Assembly: GCA_910587035.1 (NCBI GenBank)
Contig: CAJUMQ010000006.1
Location: forward strand, 1-64,000
Length of the DNA: 64,000 nt
Reading direction: 5' to 3'
From: an uncultured Desulfovibrio sp.
Lineage (GTDB): Bacteria > Desulfobacterota > Desulfovibrionia > Desulfovibrionales > Desulfovibrionaceae
The stretch's first letter is position 1. Every line of letters starts with the position of its first letter. Shown piece by piece: positions 51,524 to 60,016 of this stretch. The notes beneath the pieces are model-generated. The model searched no databases. It was not told the DNA's origin and saw nothing but the letters and a program-made list of their open reading frames with translations. The position numbers were made by a program, and so were the translations under genes.

Positions 51524-53245
51524 ATGAACCTTGTCCCAGAACAGATCAAATTTTTTCTCCATCAGCACAGCGTCCGCAGGAATCTCATTTTCCTTGGGCG
51601 CTTCATTGCCATGCTGATGTGCCTCATCGGACTGTATTCGGTTCTCTTTCATTTCATCATGGCCCATGAGGGGCAGCATTATTCCTGGATAACAGGGGTT
51701 TACTGGACACTGACTGTCATGTCCACCCTGGGATTTGGCGATGTAACCTTCACCTCGGATCTTGGCAAGCTGTTTTCAATGTTTGTGCTCTGCTCCGGGG
51801 TGCTGTTGATGATGATAATTCTGCCCTTCTCCTTCATCCAGTTTTTTTATGTTCCCTGGATAGAAGCGCAGCAGAAGGGGCACACGCCCAGATCCATTCC
51901 ACAATATGTCAAGGGTCATGTCATTGTGGTCAGCACAAGCCCCATTGCCCTGAACCTTGTGGACGAGCTGCAGGAATACGGGGCCAAATGCGTGATATTA
52001 TGCCATGACAGCCACAAGACCCTTGATCTGCTGGATCAGGGTTATACAGCTGTGGTGGGCGAGCACGACTCAAGCAAGACCTATGAAAAACTGCGCCTGC
52101 CCCAGGCCGCCATGCTGGTGGCCCTGGACAGCGATGTGCGCAACACCAACATTATCTTCACAGCCAGGGATGTTTCGGCATCTGTGGATATTGTGGCCTC
52201 TGCCCAGAGCGAGGACGCCATTGACATACTGCGTCTGGCCGGCAGCACAAGGGTTTTTCAGTTTCACAAGCTCCTTGGCGAGGCTCTTGCCCGCAGAGTG
52301 CTGAACAGCAACATGCGCTTTAGCATTGTCAGCAGATTCAAGGAGCTGGTGGTGGCTGAGGGCCCGGTGATGCGCACCAGCCTTGTGGGCAAGTCCCTGA
52401 GGGAAAGCGATCTTCGCCAGGCTACAGGAGCGAATGTCGTGGGCCTGTGGGAGCGTGGCAAGTTCATGCTGGCCACTCCGGACACGGTCTTCACACCAAC
52501 CATGGTAATGGTGATAGTGGGCGACATGCACCAGATTCAGGCCGCCAACGCCTACATGAGCCAGGGCAATGGCGCCGTCTCCGGCAAATCATCCCATATT
52601 GTTATTCTTGGCTGCGGCCGCGTGGGCCTTGTGGCCGCAAAACAGCTAGAGCGCAGCGGCCGGGATTACAGCATAGTGGACAAGACTCCCAAAAACGGCT
52701 TTGTGAAAAGCCATCTCATAACCGGCGACGCATCCGATCTGGAGGTTCTGGAAAAGGCCGGCATGCATGATGCCCAGTCCGTCATTATCACCACCCATGA
52801 TGATGACACAAATATTTATCTGACCCTCTATTGCCGCAGGCTGAGGGAGGATATCCAGATCATCAGCCGGGCCACACTTGACCGAAATGTGGGTATATTG
52901 CATGCTGCTGGTGCGGATCTGGTGCTTTCGCTGGCCTCCATGGTCTCCAGCAGCATCATCAATCTGCTGGCGCCTGGCAAGGTGCTGATGATCAATGAAG
53001 GCCTCAACATCTTTCGCACATCTGTTGGCAAAAGCCTTGAGGGCCTTCCCCTGCTTGGCTGTGGCATCCGCACATCAACCCATTGCAGCGTGGTGGCACT
53101 GCGCGACAAGGATGGCATTCTTCATGCCAATCCCGATCCAAATCACATTTTTGCCGCGGGTGAGGAAATATATCTCATTGGCGATTCCGAATCCGAAAAG
53201 AAGTTTTATGAAAAATACGGCAAAAATCTGCCCATAACATCCTGA
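51524..53245 (+). CDS. Potassium channel with two RCK (TrkA-N/TrkA-C) modules
   Basis: A 573-residue K+ channel. Two membrane helices (about 23-46 and 84-108) flank the pore, whose selectivity filter is STLGFGD (about 67-73, the usual TxGxGD). Cytoplasmic part: a first RCK (about 127-330) whose nucleotide loop is degenerate (VVSTSPIAL), and a second RCK (about 350-570) with a good Rossmann loop ILGCGRVGLVAA and TrkA-C tail (EIYLIGDSESEKKFYEKYG). A single chain with two RCKs resembles BK-like/MthK architecture; ligand unknown. TTGCCA-N18-TATATG at 51461-51490 is a weak promoter candidate. An EF-hand membrane protein follows 19 bases later. Confidence 0.9.
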   Translation: MNLVPEQIKFFLHQHSVRRNLIFLGRFIAMLMCLIGLYSVLFHFIMAHEGQHYSWITGVYWTLTVMSTLGFGDVTFTSDLGKLFSMFVLCSGVLLMMIILPFSFIQFFYVPWIEAQQKGHTPRSIPQYVKGHVIVVSTSPIALNLVDELQEYGAKCVILCHDSHKTLDLLDQGYTAVVGEHDSSKTYEKLRLPQAAMLVALDSDVRNTNIIFTARDVSASVDIVASAQSEDAIDILRLAGSTRVFQFHKLLGEALARRVLNSNMRFSIVSRFKELVVAEGPVMRTSLVGKSLRESDLRQATGANVVGLWERGKFMLATPDTVFTPTMVMVIVGDMHQIQAANAYMSQGNGAVSGKSSHIVILGCGRVGLVAAKQLERSGRDYSIVDKTPKNGFVKSHLITGDASDLEVLEKAGMHDAQSVIITTHDDDTNIYLTLYCRRLREDIQIISRATLDRNVGILHAAGADLVLSLASMVSSSIINLLAPGKVLMINEGLNIFRTSVGKSLEGLPLLGCGIRTSTHCSVVALRDKDGILHANPDPNHIFAAGEEIYLIGDSESEKKFYEKYGKNLPITS

Positions 53246-53264
53246 AAATTATCAAGGGAAATAT

Positions 53265-55616
53265 ATGTCTTCTGAAAATTCCGGCAATTCTGGAAATAGC
53301 CTTTTGGCAAAAGATTTTACACTGCGGCGCCTTGGCGGAGTGGATCACATAATCCTCACCAGGGATGAGGAATGGCAAAAGCTGGGCAAACTAGACGAAA
53401 AATTGTGGATGGCCCTTAGCTGCCCCACCAAAGGCCTTGAATTTGACGCGGACACCCTCGCGCTGCTCGATACAGATGGTGACGGCCGCATCCGCGCCAA
53501 GGAAGTTAAGGAGGCCGTGGCATGGCTATGCGAGCGCCTGGAACATCCCTCCATTCTTACCCAGCCCAAAGAGAATGTTGATCCGGAGGATCTGCGCAAG
53601 GATACAGAGGCTGGCGAATCTCTGCGGCGAGCCCTTGGACTGGTCATGTCCAAAAACGGCGAGGACAAGAGCGCAAATCTCAAGGAAATAGATCAGGTCA
53701 TTGCAGAGGCATCCAGCTATCCCTTCAATGGAGACGGCGTGGTGCCAGCCGATTCCGCGCCGGCTAATCCGGCTGCTCCAGACACCGGCACGCGAGCCTT
53801 TATTTTAAAAGGCATGGCCATTGCAGGCGCAATGCAGGATGCCTCAGGCAAACCTGGCCTTGACGCCAACCTTGCTGGCAGCCTTGCGGAGATGCTTAAA
53901 AAATTCCGGGACTGGCGCGCGGCCCTGCGCAAGGCCAAAATGCCCCTGGGTGAAAACACTGCCGAGGCCTGGACACTGCTCACCCGTCTGTCTCCCAAAC
54001 TTGACGAATATTTCTGCCTCTGCCGTCTTGCCTCCTACGCGCCGGATGCCCTGACGAGAATCAATGACGAGGCCATTGGCCAGAATATATTCAATATGGC
54101 TGCCCAGGGTAACGAGGATGGCTTTATCCAGAGGGATAAACTGCTGGATCTGCCTCTTGCCAAAATCACCACCTCCGGCATCCTCAATCTGACAGATGGC
54201 ATCAATCCAGCCTGGATTGACGAAGTGAGTCTTTTTGGCGCGCTCTTTGGCCCAATGCTGGAGAATCAGGGCAAATCACTGAGCGAGGAAAACTGGAAGG
54301 CCATCAGGAATGAATTTGCCGAATATGCCGACATACTGCAAAACAAGCCTGAATATGCCCTGCCGCCTGCCAATGCCGAGGCGGTTGAGTTGCCTGGTCT
54401 GCCACAACTGTTCCTCGCTCCGGCCAATGACGCCCTTGGGCGGCATTACCTGCCCGCCACTCCAGGCCAGACACTGGATGCCATGACTGATGCCCAGATA
54501 GACGACATGCTCGCCCAGATGGACTCATTCTCTGCTCTCGTGGAAAAGGATCTTGCTGCGCCACCCCTGGCATCTTTCAGGGATTTGCGCAAGCTGGCTC
54601 TCTTTCAGGAACATATCTATGTGTTTTTGATGAACTTTCTCTCATTCCTCAATTTTTATGAGCCTGGAAAGAAAGCCATCTTCCAGACCGGGGCCCTGTA
54701 TCTTGACAGCCGCGAATGTCTTCTCTGTGTGCCTGTTGATGACGTGGCTGCCCATGCAACCCTCGCCGCCCCAAGCCATCTTTGCCTTGTCTATTGCGCC
54801 ATAACCCGCAAAAACACGGATGGATCCGAAAGCACTGGCACCATAGCCGCTGCCCTGACCATGGGACAGGTCTCAACTCTCACAGATGGCAGGCATGGGC
54901 TTTTTGTGGATAATGAAGGTCTGGAATGGGATTCGCGCATAGTTCGCATTGTGCACAATCCCATCAGCATAAGAGAAGCCATCTGGGCCCCCTATCTGCG
55001 GATTTCAACCATGATCGGCGAACAGGCCCAGAAATTCGTGGCCTCAAAGGCCAAATCCGCTTCAGATGCCGCAAGCAATGCCGTTTCGTCAGTTGCCACG
55101 CCCCCCAAGGATGCGCCTGCAAAGCAGCCTTTTGACTTTGCCAAAGGGGCTGGCATTTTTGCCGCCCTCAGTGTGGCGGTCAGTGTGCTCAGCGCGGCCT
55201 TCGCCTATATCGCCAATTCCCTGGTTTCCCTTGGCTGGTGGTGGCCTGTTGCCCTGATTGTGATTTTCCTCTGCATTTCCGGCCCTTCGGCACTGATTGC
55301 CTGGTTCAAACTGCGCAAACGAAATCTTGGCCCCCTGCTGGATGCATCCGGCTGGGCCATAAACAAGGGCGCTCCAATAAATCTCGTCATGGGAGCAGCC
55401 CTGACAACTGTTGGCAGGCTGCCAGCCAATGCACTGCGCTCCATGGATGATCCCTACAGCCTGCCTGCGCTCATACGCGCCAAAAAACGCAAGGCCTGGT
55501 TCTGGATAATCCTGCTTCTCCTGATTTTGGCCGCCATGGGCGGTTTTATGCTGTATTGCAAATTCATGGGCGAGCCTCTGTGGTTCTTCACCTTCAGGGC
55601 CATGCTGGGCATATAG
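53265..55616 (+). CDS. EF-hand membrane protein of unknown function (783 aa)
   Basis: A large protein with an EF-hand-type calcium loop at residues 69-80, DTDGDGRIRAKE, which has all canonical ligand positions (D69, D71, D73, main-chain R75, E80). A second, incomplete loop (NGDGVV near 155) may follow. The middle (to about 600) is helical, without recognised motif; three hydrophobic segments near the C-terminus (about 624-650, 655-678, 742-764) form the membrane part. No signal peptide, so the EF-hand is probably cytoplasmic. AAGGGA precedes the ATG and only 19 bases separate it from the K+ channel gene, so a joint transcript is likely. Function unknown. Confidence 0.83.
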   Translation: MSSENSGNSGNSLLAKDFTLRRLGGVDHIILTRDEEWQKLGKLDEKLWMALSCPTKGLEFDADTLALLDTDGDGRIRAKEVKEAVAWLCERLEHPSILTQPKENVDPEDLRKDTEAGESLRRALGLVMSKNGEDKSANLKEIDQVIAEASSYPFNGDGVVPADSAPANPAAPDTGTRAFILKGMAIAGAMQDASGKPGLDANLAGSLAEMLKKFRDWRAALRKAKMPLGENTAEAWTLLTRLSPKLDEYFCLCRLASYAPDALTRINDEAIGQNIFNMAAQGNEDGFIQRDKLLDLPLAKITTSGILNLTDGINPAWIDEVSLFGALFGPMLENQGKSLSEENWKAIRNEFAEYADILQNKPEYALPPANAEAVELPGLPQLFLAPANDALGRHYLPATPGQTLDAMTDAQIDDMLAQMDSFSALVEKDLAAPPLASFRDLRKLALFQEHIYVFLMNFLSFLNFYEPGKKAIFQTGALYLDSRECLLCVPVDDVAAHATLAAPSHLCLVYCAITRKNTDGSESTGTIAAALTMGQVSTLTDGRHGLFVDNEGLEWDSRIVRIVHNPISIREAIWAPYLRISTMIGEQAQKFVASKAKSASDAASNAVSSVATPPKDAPAKQPFDFAKGAGIFAALSVAVSVLSAAFAYIANSLVSLGWWWPVALIVIFLCISGPSALIAWFKLRKRNLGPLLDASGWAINKGAPINLVMGAALTTVGRLPANALRSMDDPYSLPALIRAKKRKAWFWIILLLLILAAMGGFMLYCKFMGEPLWFFTFRAMLGI

Positions 55617-55644
55617 GCTGCGGATTTTAGACGCCAAATTAACA

Positions 55645-56421
55645 ATGACAGCAGCTGGCCGTGTTGCGCAATCATCCCCTCTAAAATACGCAATAATGGG
55701 GCTGGAAGTTCCACATTTGCCAGAACATGCGCTGCACGGCCACTGCCTTATCTGCGAGAATGATCTCAAATACCGGTTGCATAAATCCCAGCTGGATTAT
55801 ATAGGCGCCTTTGCCACCCATGGACCGGCCCTGTCGTCGCGGCTGGCGCGTCTGCTGGCGCGAAAGCTTGCCGCAAGCGTTCTTGCCCCCGGAGCGCGCA
55901 TCGCCAGAGACGCAAGCGGCAGGCCATATGTAGTCAATCAGCCGCACATGGCCCTTGCATTCTGTTATGCATCGCATATGGCCTTCACGGCCATGATCCA
56001 TATGTCATGTGGCCATGAGGCGCCACTGTTGGCCATTGATGCCGAATCTCCCATGGATGACGGCCATCTGAATGCGCTTTTCCGCCATTTCTCAAAACTT
56101 TGCGGATACTGCTTGATCTCATTGATATCTCCACAAAATCTGCGGACATTGTGGCTGCTTTATGAATGCGGCATCAAAATTTTCGGACATACAGATGGCG
56201 GTATGATTAAGGCCCTTATCCAGCACACTGGAGGTCATATCCCCGGCTACGGCAGTCTGCCATATCATCAAAGTGTTTTACATTGGCGACTGCATCGCAT
56301 TAATGATGTATTGCTCTGCGTGGCGTCCGAGGCTGAATTGGGAGAAAGTCCGGCCGTAAAAAACGATCAGCCAGAAGGGATGGCATATGCCCGAGTTTCA
56401 TATAGTCAGCCTCTTTCCTGA
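55645..56421 (+). CDS. 4'-phosphopantetheinyl transferase-like protein
   Basis: A 258-residue protein that resembles Sfp-type phosphopantetheinyl transferases, which activate carrier proteins from CoA. GRPYVVNQPHMALAFCYASH gives the G(R/K)P and SH elements; IDAES holds D132 and E134 (family GxDxE, metal binding); WLLYECGIK holds W170, E174 and K178 at the W-x3-E-x3-K spacing of Sfp. Sequence outside these motifs is divergent, so similarity should be tested. The ATG at 55645 lacks a ribosome site; ATG 55696 is an alternative. It overlaps trmD by 35 bases. No polyketide or peptide synthetase is in the window; acyl carrier protein is a possible target. Confidence 0.62.
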   Translation: MTAAGRVAQSSPLKYAIMGLEVPHLPEHALHGHCLICENDLKYRLHKSQLDYIGAFATHGPALSSRLARLLARKLAASVLAPGARIARDASGRPYVVNQPHMALAFCYASHMAFTAMIHMSCGHEAPLLAIDAESPMDDGHLNALFRHFSKLCGYCLISLISPQNLRTLWLLYECGIKIFGHTDGGMIKALIQHTGGHIPGYGSLPYHQSVLHWRLHRINDVLLCVASEAELGESPAVKNDQPEGMAYARVSYSQPLS

Positions 56422-57670
56422 ATATTTTGACACGCCTCTGGCGCAAAGCCTGCTGGGGAGAGCCACAAATGCCGGGCGGCTTGGCTTTTCCCTGCACAAT
56501 CCCCGGGATTTTAGCGACAACAGGCATCGCCATGTGGATGACCGCCCATTTGGAGGCGGACCTGGCATGGTCATGCAGGCAGAGCCAATATATCGCGCCA
56601 TAAAATCCATGCCAGAGCCTGGGCGAATCGTTATTCTAAGCCCCTCAGGCAGGCCGCTCACGCCTGAACTGGCTGCCACCCTGGCTGAGGAAGAACATAT
56701 CACGCTCATTTGCGGACGTTATGAGGGCATTGATGAAAGATTGAAAAACAGCCTTGGCGCAGAGGAAATCAGCGTCTGCCCTGTGGTGCTCAATGGCGGG
56801 GAGACTGCAGCCATGGTGCTTGTGGAGGCCGTTGCCAGGTTTGTGCCAGGCTTTATGGGTTGCGATGATTCCGCCACGGAAGAGAGCTTTTCCACAGGCC
56901 TGCTGGAATATCCCCACTATACCCGCCCCGACCTTTTTATGGATATGCCTGTGCCGGAAATTCTGCGCAGCGGCGACCATGCACGCATCGCGGCATGGCG
57001 GCGCGCCATGGCTCTGGCCAGAACACTGGCCATAAGACCAGAGATGCTCAACTCTGCCCCCCTGACAGAACAGGATGCGGAATGCCTTGCGGCAATGCCA
57101 AGATTGAGACCGGCGCGCAATCTTTCTTTCTGCCTCATGCATCATCCTGTAATACTGGAAGGCAGGCGCGTGGGCACGTCATCATTGACGAACCTCGACA
57201 TCCATGATATAGCGCGAATTTCATTAAGCTACGGCATGGGGCCATTCTATGTCTTCACCCCACTGCGTGATCAGCTTGATCTGCTCAAAAGGATACTGGA
57301 GCACTGGGTAAGTGGCCCAGGCATGGGCAACAGGGACAGGCGCGATGCCCTGGGACTGGTGCGGCCAGTTGCCGACCTGTCCATGCTGGAAGACATGGTC
57401 ATGGAACATTATGGCAAAAAGCCAGTGTTTTTGGCCACATCTGCGGCATGGCCCAAAAAGAGGGAATGTTTAACCTGTGAGGATGTCAGGGCGCTTAGTC
57501 TGCAAGGGCCTGTTATCATCTGCCTTGGCACTGCGAGAGGTCTTGATCTTAAATCGCTGCCTTTTGAGTACAGGCAATTGCGGCCCATACGTTTTCTTGA
57601 TGTCAATCACCTGTCTGTGCGCTCCGCGGCGGCAATAATCGCAGACAGGATAGCCGGTGACTTTTATTGA
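56387..57670 (+). CDS. trmD: TrmD tRNA (guanine-N1)-methyltransferase fused to second SPOUT-like domain
   Basis: TrmD methylates G37 of tRNAs to keep the reading frame. Residues 1 to about 235 are TrmD: SLFPEYFDTPL, GGGPGMVMQAEPIYRAI, ICGRYEGIDERL and GGETAAMVLVEAVARFVPGF in order. The remaining 190 residues, after LRPARNLSFCLMHHPVI, match the separate SAM-dependent RNA methyltransferase domain found beside or fused to TrmD in deltaproteobacteria (Pfam family I recall as Methyltrn_RNA_4): ISLSYGMGPFYVFTPL, PVIICLGTARGL, RFLDVNHLSVRSAAAIIADR. The second domain's target is unknown. AAGGGATGG precedes the ATG; rplS is 50 bases downstream, the normal order. Confidence 0.94.
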   Translation: MPEFHIVSLFPEYFDTPLAQSLLGRATNAGRLGFSLHNPRDFSDNRHRHVDDRPFGGGPGMVMQAEPIYRAIKSMPEPGRIVILSPSGRPLTPELAATLAEEEHITLICGRYEGIDERLKNSLGAEEISVCPVVLNGGETAAMVLVEAVARFVPGFMGCDDSATEESFSTGLLEYPHYTRPDLFMDMPVPEILRSGDHARIAAWRRAMALARTLAIRPEMLNSAPLTEQDAECLAAMPRLRPARNLSFCLMHHPVILEGRRVGTSSLTNLDIHDIARISLSYGMGPFYVFTPLRDQLDLLKRILEHWVSGPGMGNRDRRDALGLVRPVADLSMLEDMVMEHYGKKPVFLATSAAWPKKRECLTCEDVRALSLQGPVIICLGTARGLDLKSLPFEYRQLRPIRFLDVNHLSVRSAAAIIADRIAGDFY

Positions 57671-57720
57671 TGGCGCCGGCAATGCGCTAATGCAGCCACG
57701 CACAAACAAGGAGTTGGAAA

Positions 57721-58089
57721 ATGGACATCATTAAAAAAATTGAACGCGAAAACATGCGCATGGACATGCCGGTTTTTCGCTCAGGCGATACGGTAAAGGT
57801 GCACCTGCGGATTGTGGAAGGCGAAAAGGAGAGAATCCAGATATTCCAGGGTAATGTCATTCGCATAAAACGCGGCACCACCAATGCCACATTCACAGTG
57901 CGCAAAATCTCCGATGGAGTTGGCGTTGAGCGCATTTTCCCCATCAATTCGCCATTTATCGATCATGTGGAGGTTGTGGCACAGGGCAAGGTGCGCCGCA
58001 GCAGGCTCTATTATCTCCGCAATCTCAAGGGCAAGGCTGCCAGAATTAAGCCACGCGCCAGATATGGCGTCAGCCAGAAATCAGCCTGA
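57721..58089 (+). CDS. rplS: 50S ribosomal protein L19
   Basis: L19 sits at the 30S-50S interface. The 122-residue protein has the family signature FRSGDTVKVHLRIVEGEKER, IQIFQGNVIRIKRG and RVERIFPINSPFIDHVEVV-type elements, ending in LYYLRNLKGKAARIK. AAGGAGTTGGAAA gives a strong ribosome site. It is the trmD partner seen in most bacteria; its end overlaps rnhB by 26 bases. Confidence 0.97.
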   Translation: MDIIKKIERENMRMDMPVFRSGDTVKVHLRIVEGEKERIQIFQGNVIRIKRGTTNATFTVRKISDGVGVERIFPINSPFIDHVEVVAQGKVRRSRLYYLRNLKGKAARIKPRARYGVSQKSA

Positions 58090-58720
58090 ACTTTCCTGCG
58101 GGCTTGATGAAGCCGGTCGTGGCTGTCTGGCTGGTCCCGTATCAGCCGCGGCTGTTATTCTTCCCCCAGAATATTCCCTGCCTGGTCTGAATGATTCCAA
58201 GACTCTTTCAGCCAGGCAGCGTGATATTCTTGCGCCCAAGATCCGCCAATGCGCCCTGGCCTGGAGTGTTGGACTGGTGTGGCCGCCCCGCATTGACCAG
58301 ATCAACATTCTTCAGGCATCTCTGGAGGCAATGGCCATTGCGGTCGGGAATTTAAAAATATCGCCGACAAAACTAAAAATTGACGGCAACAGGATAATTC
58401 CAGCCCAGGTGCTTGCCAGCCACTGGCGAAAATCCCATACATCATCCATCCCAAATCAGATTGCCATTATTGCGGGAGACCGCCTTGTGCCGGAGATTTC
58501 CGCGGCCTCCATCCTTGCCAAGACCTTCCGCGACAAACTTATGGCCTCCCTGGACAAAAAATGGCCGGGTTATGGTTTTGGGCGCCACAAGGGCTACGGA
58601 ACCAGGGAGCATCTTCTTGCCCTGCGCAAACTTGGCCCCACGAGGCAGCACAGGCTCACATTCAGGGGTGTCGCTCCCGAACCGGCTGCCCGGCAATTAT
58701 CTTTTCAAGATTGCCTGTAG
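58064..58720 (+). CDS. rnhB: Ribonuclease HII
   Basis: RNase HII removes single ribonucleotides from DNA and RNA of RNA-DNA hybrids. In 218 residues: catalytic GLDEAGRGCLAGPV (Asp-Glu near 12-13), NDSKTLSARQR, LKIDGNR (third carboxylate) and GDRLVPEISAASILAKTFRD, then YGFGRHKGYGTREHL. Start ATG 58064 lies within the rplS reading frame end and gives a standard-length enzyme; the longer frame is rplS shadow. Between L19 and YraN genes, the usual setting. Confidence 0.94.
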   Translation: MASARNQPELSCGLDEAGRGCLAGPVSAAAVILPPEYSLPGLNDSKTLSARQRDILAPKIRQCALAWSVGLVWPPRIDQINILQASLEAMAIAVGNLKISPTKLKIDGNRIIPAQVLASHWRKSHTSSIPNQIAIIAGDRLVPEISAASILAKTFRDKLMASLDKKWPGYGFGRHKGYGTREHLLALRKLGPTRQHRLTFRGVAPEPAARQLSFQDCL

Positions 58721-58730
58721 ATGCTATAAT
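58702..58730 (+). promoter_or_regulatory. Possible internal promoter immediately before yraN
   Basis: TTTTCA (58702-58707), 17-base spacer, consensus TATAAT (58725-58730). The yraN ATG is at 58741, ten bases past the -10 box, and has no ribosome site. Confidence 0.5.
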
Positions 58731-58740
58731 GCCGTAAAAC

Positions 58741-59160
58741 ATGAATGCGAAAGAATGCAAAAATGCACACCTGCGTCTTGGCGAGGAAGGAGAGGATGCG
58801 GCCGCCAGGTATCTTGCCCAAAATGGCTACCATATTCTTGCCAGAAACTGGCATTATGGCAAACTTGAGCTCGATCTTGTCTGCCATAAGGATGCATGCA
58901 TTGTATTTGTGGAGGTCAAGACCAGGCATAGATCAGATTTTGGCGGCCCATTGGCCGGCATAACGCCAAAAAAGAAATGGAACCTCCTCCGGGCAGCCCA
59001 GGCATGGCTGACAATTAATAATCGTTGGGACCTCCCCAGCCGTTTCGATATAATCTGCCTCACCGGCGCCAGGGGCGGCTTTAGCATGGAGCATTACCGC
59101 AATGCCTTTGAATGCGACCAGTTTATGGATTGTGGCTACTCCAATCGGCAATCCCGATGA
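58741..59160 (+). CDS. yraN: YraN (UPF0102) endonuclease-like protein
   Basis: A 139-residue protein of the UPF0102 family, with a restriction-endonuclease-like fold: GEEGEDAAARYLAQNGYHIL, then ELDLV (catalytic Glu-x-Asp), and IVFVEVKTRHRSDFGGP (Glu-x-Lys). All residues of the putative active site are kept, although the family has no firmly defined cellular role. It lies between rnhB and rsmI, as often seen. The 3' end overlaps rsmI by 59 bases. Confidence 0.9.
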   Translation: MNAKECKNAHLRLGEEGEDAAARYLAQNGYHILARNWHYGKLELDLVCHKDACIVFVEVKTRHRSDFGGPLAGITPKKKWNLLRAAQAWLTINNRWDLPSRFDIICLTGARGGFSMEHYRNAFECDQFMDCGYSNRQSR

Positions 59161-59947
59161 CCTCTCTCCACGCGCCAGGCAGATACTTGCCAGCGTGGAC
59201 GTCATTCTTGCGGAAGACACAAGGCGCGCAATGTGGCTTCTGGCTCAATGCGGCATCAGGGCTGCCAGGGTAATCAGCCTTTTTGAGCATAATGAAGATG
59301 AAAAGCTGCCGGGAATCCTAGCGGAACTGCGCAAGGGGATATCCATGGCCCTTGTTTCTGATGCCGGCACGCCACTGCTTTCCGACCCAGGCTACAGGCT
59401 TGTGCGTGCATGCCGCAAGGAGGGTATTGCGGTGTCTCCTGTGCCGGGTCCATCGGCACCTGTGGCTGCGCTTTCGGCTTGCGGAATTGCGCCGCTGCCC
59501 AGCACATTCCTTGGTTTTCTGCCCAGAGGCCGCAAAAATCGCGCCGATCTTTTCAGCGGTTTTGCCCATTGTCCAGGCACGCTTGTATTTTTTGAACGTA
59601 AGGACCGGCTGGCGGAGAGTCTTGCCATAGCCGCAGAAACACTGGGGGAAAGGGAAATTTGCATCTGCCGCGAGTTGACCAAGACTCATGAGGAATTTAT
59701 TCAGCTAAAACCAGGCCAGACACTGCCGGACAATCTGGCCGGTGAATTGACCATTGTCATTGGCCCCTCCACCCATCCCGCCAGAATGGACGCGGAAACC
59801 GCGGCCGGGATTATCCGGCTGGAGTTGCAAAATGGCAAGGGGGCAAAGCAGGCATCAGTAAATGCAAGACAAAAATGCCAGGGCTGGAGCGCGGCAGAGC
59901 TCTACAAACTGGCCATGGAAATCAAAAATGGCGAATTGGCGGAGTAG
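59102..59947 (+). CDS. rsmI: 16S rRNA (cytidine1402-2'-O)-methyltransferase RsmI
   Basis: RsmI adds the 2'-O-methyl group at C1402 of 16S rRNA in the decoding centre. The 281-residue tetrapyrrole-methylase-fold protein has LWIVATPIGNPDDLSPRA (family LYVVATPIGNLxDL), LAEDTRRAMWLL, ISLFEHNEDEKLP, ALVSDAGTPLLSDPGYRLVR split across the fold, VPGPSAPVAALSACG, and RELTKTHEE, with a short C-terminal helix pair. The start at 59102 lies inside yraN. It is the last gene of the trmD run; the chemoreceptor follows 69 bases later. Confidence 0.95.
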   Translation: MPLNATSLWIVATPIGNPDDLSPRARQILASVDVILAEDTRRAMWLLAQCGIRAARVISLFEHNEDEKLPGILAELRKGISMALVSDAGTPLLSDPGYRLVRACRKEGIAVSPVPGPSAPVAALSACGIAPLPSTFLGFLPRGRKNRADLFSGFAHCPGTLVFFERKDRLAESLAIAAETLGEREICICRELTKTHEEFIQLKPGQTLPDNLAGELTIVIGPSTHPARMDAETAAGIIRLELQNGKGAKQASVNARQKCQGWSAAELYKLAMEIKNGELAE

Positions 59948-60016
59948 CGGGGTTTCTCCGGCAGGCAATGGGGTTCTTACAGAATACTTTTTTCCGGCTA
60001 TCCAGAAGGAGGAAAC

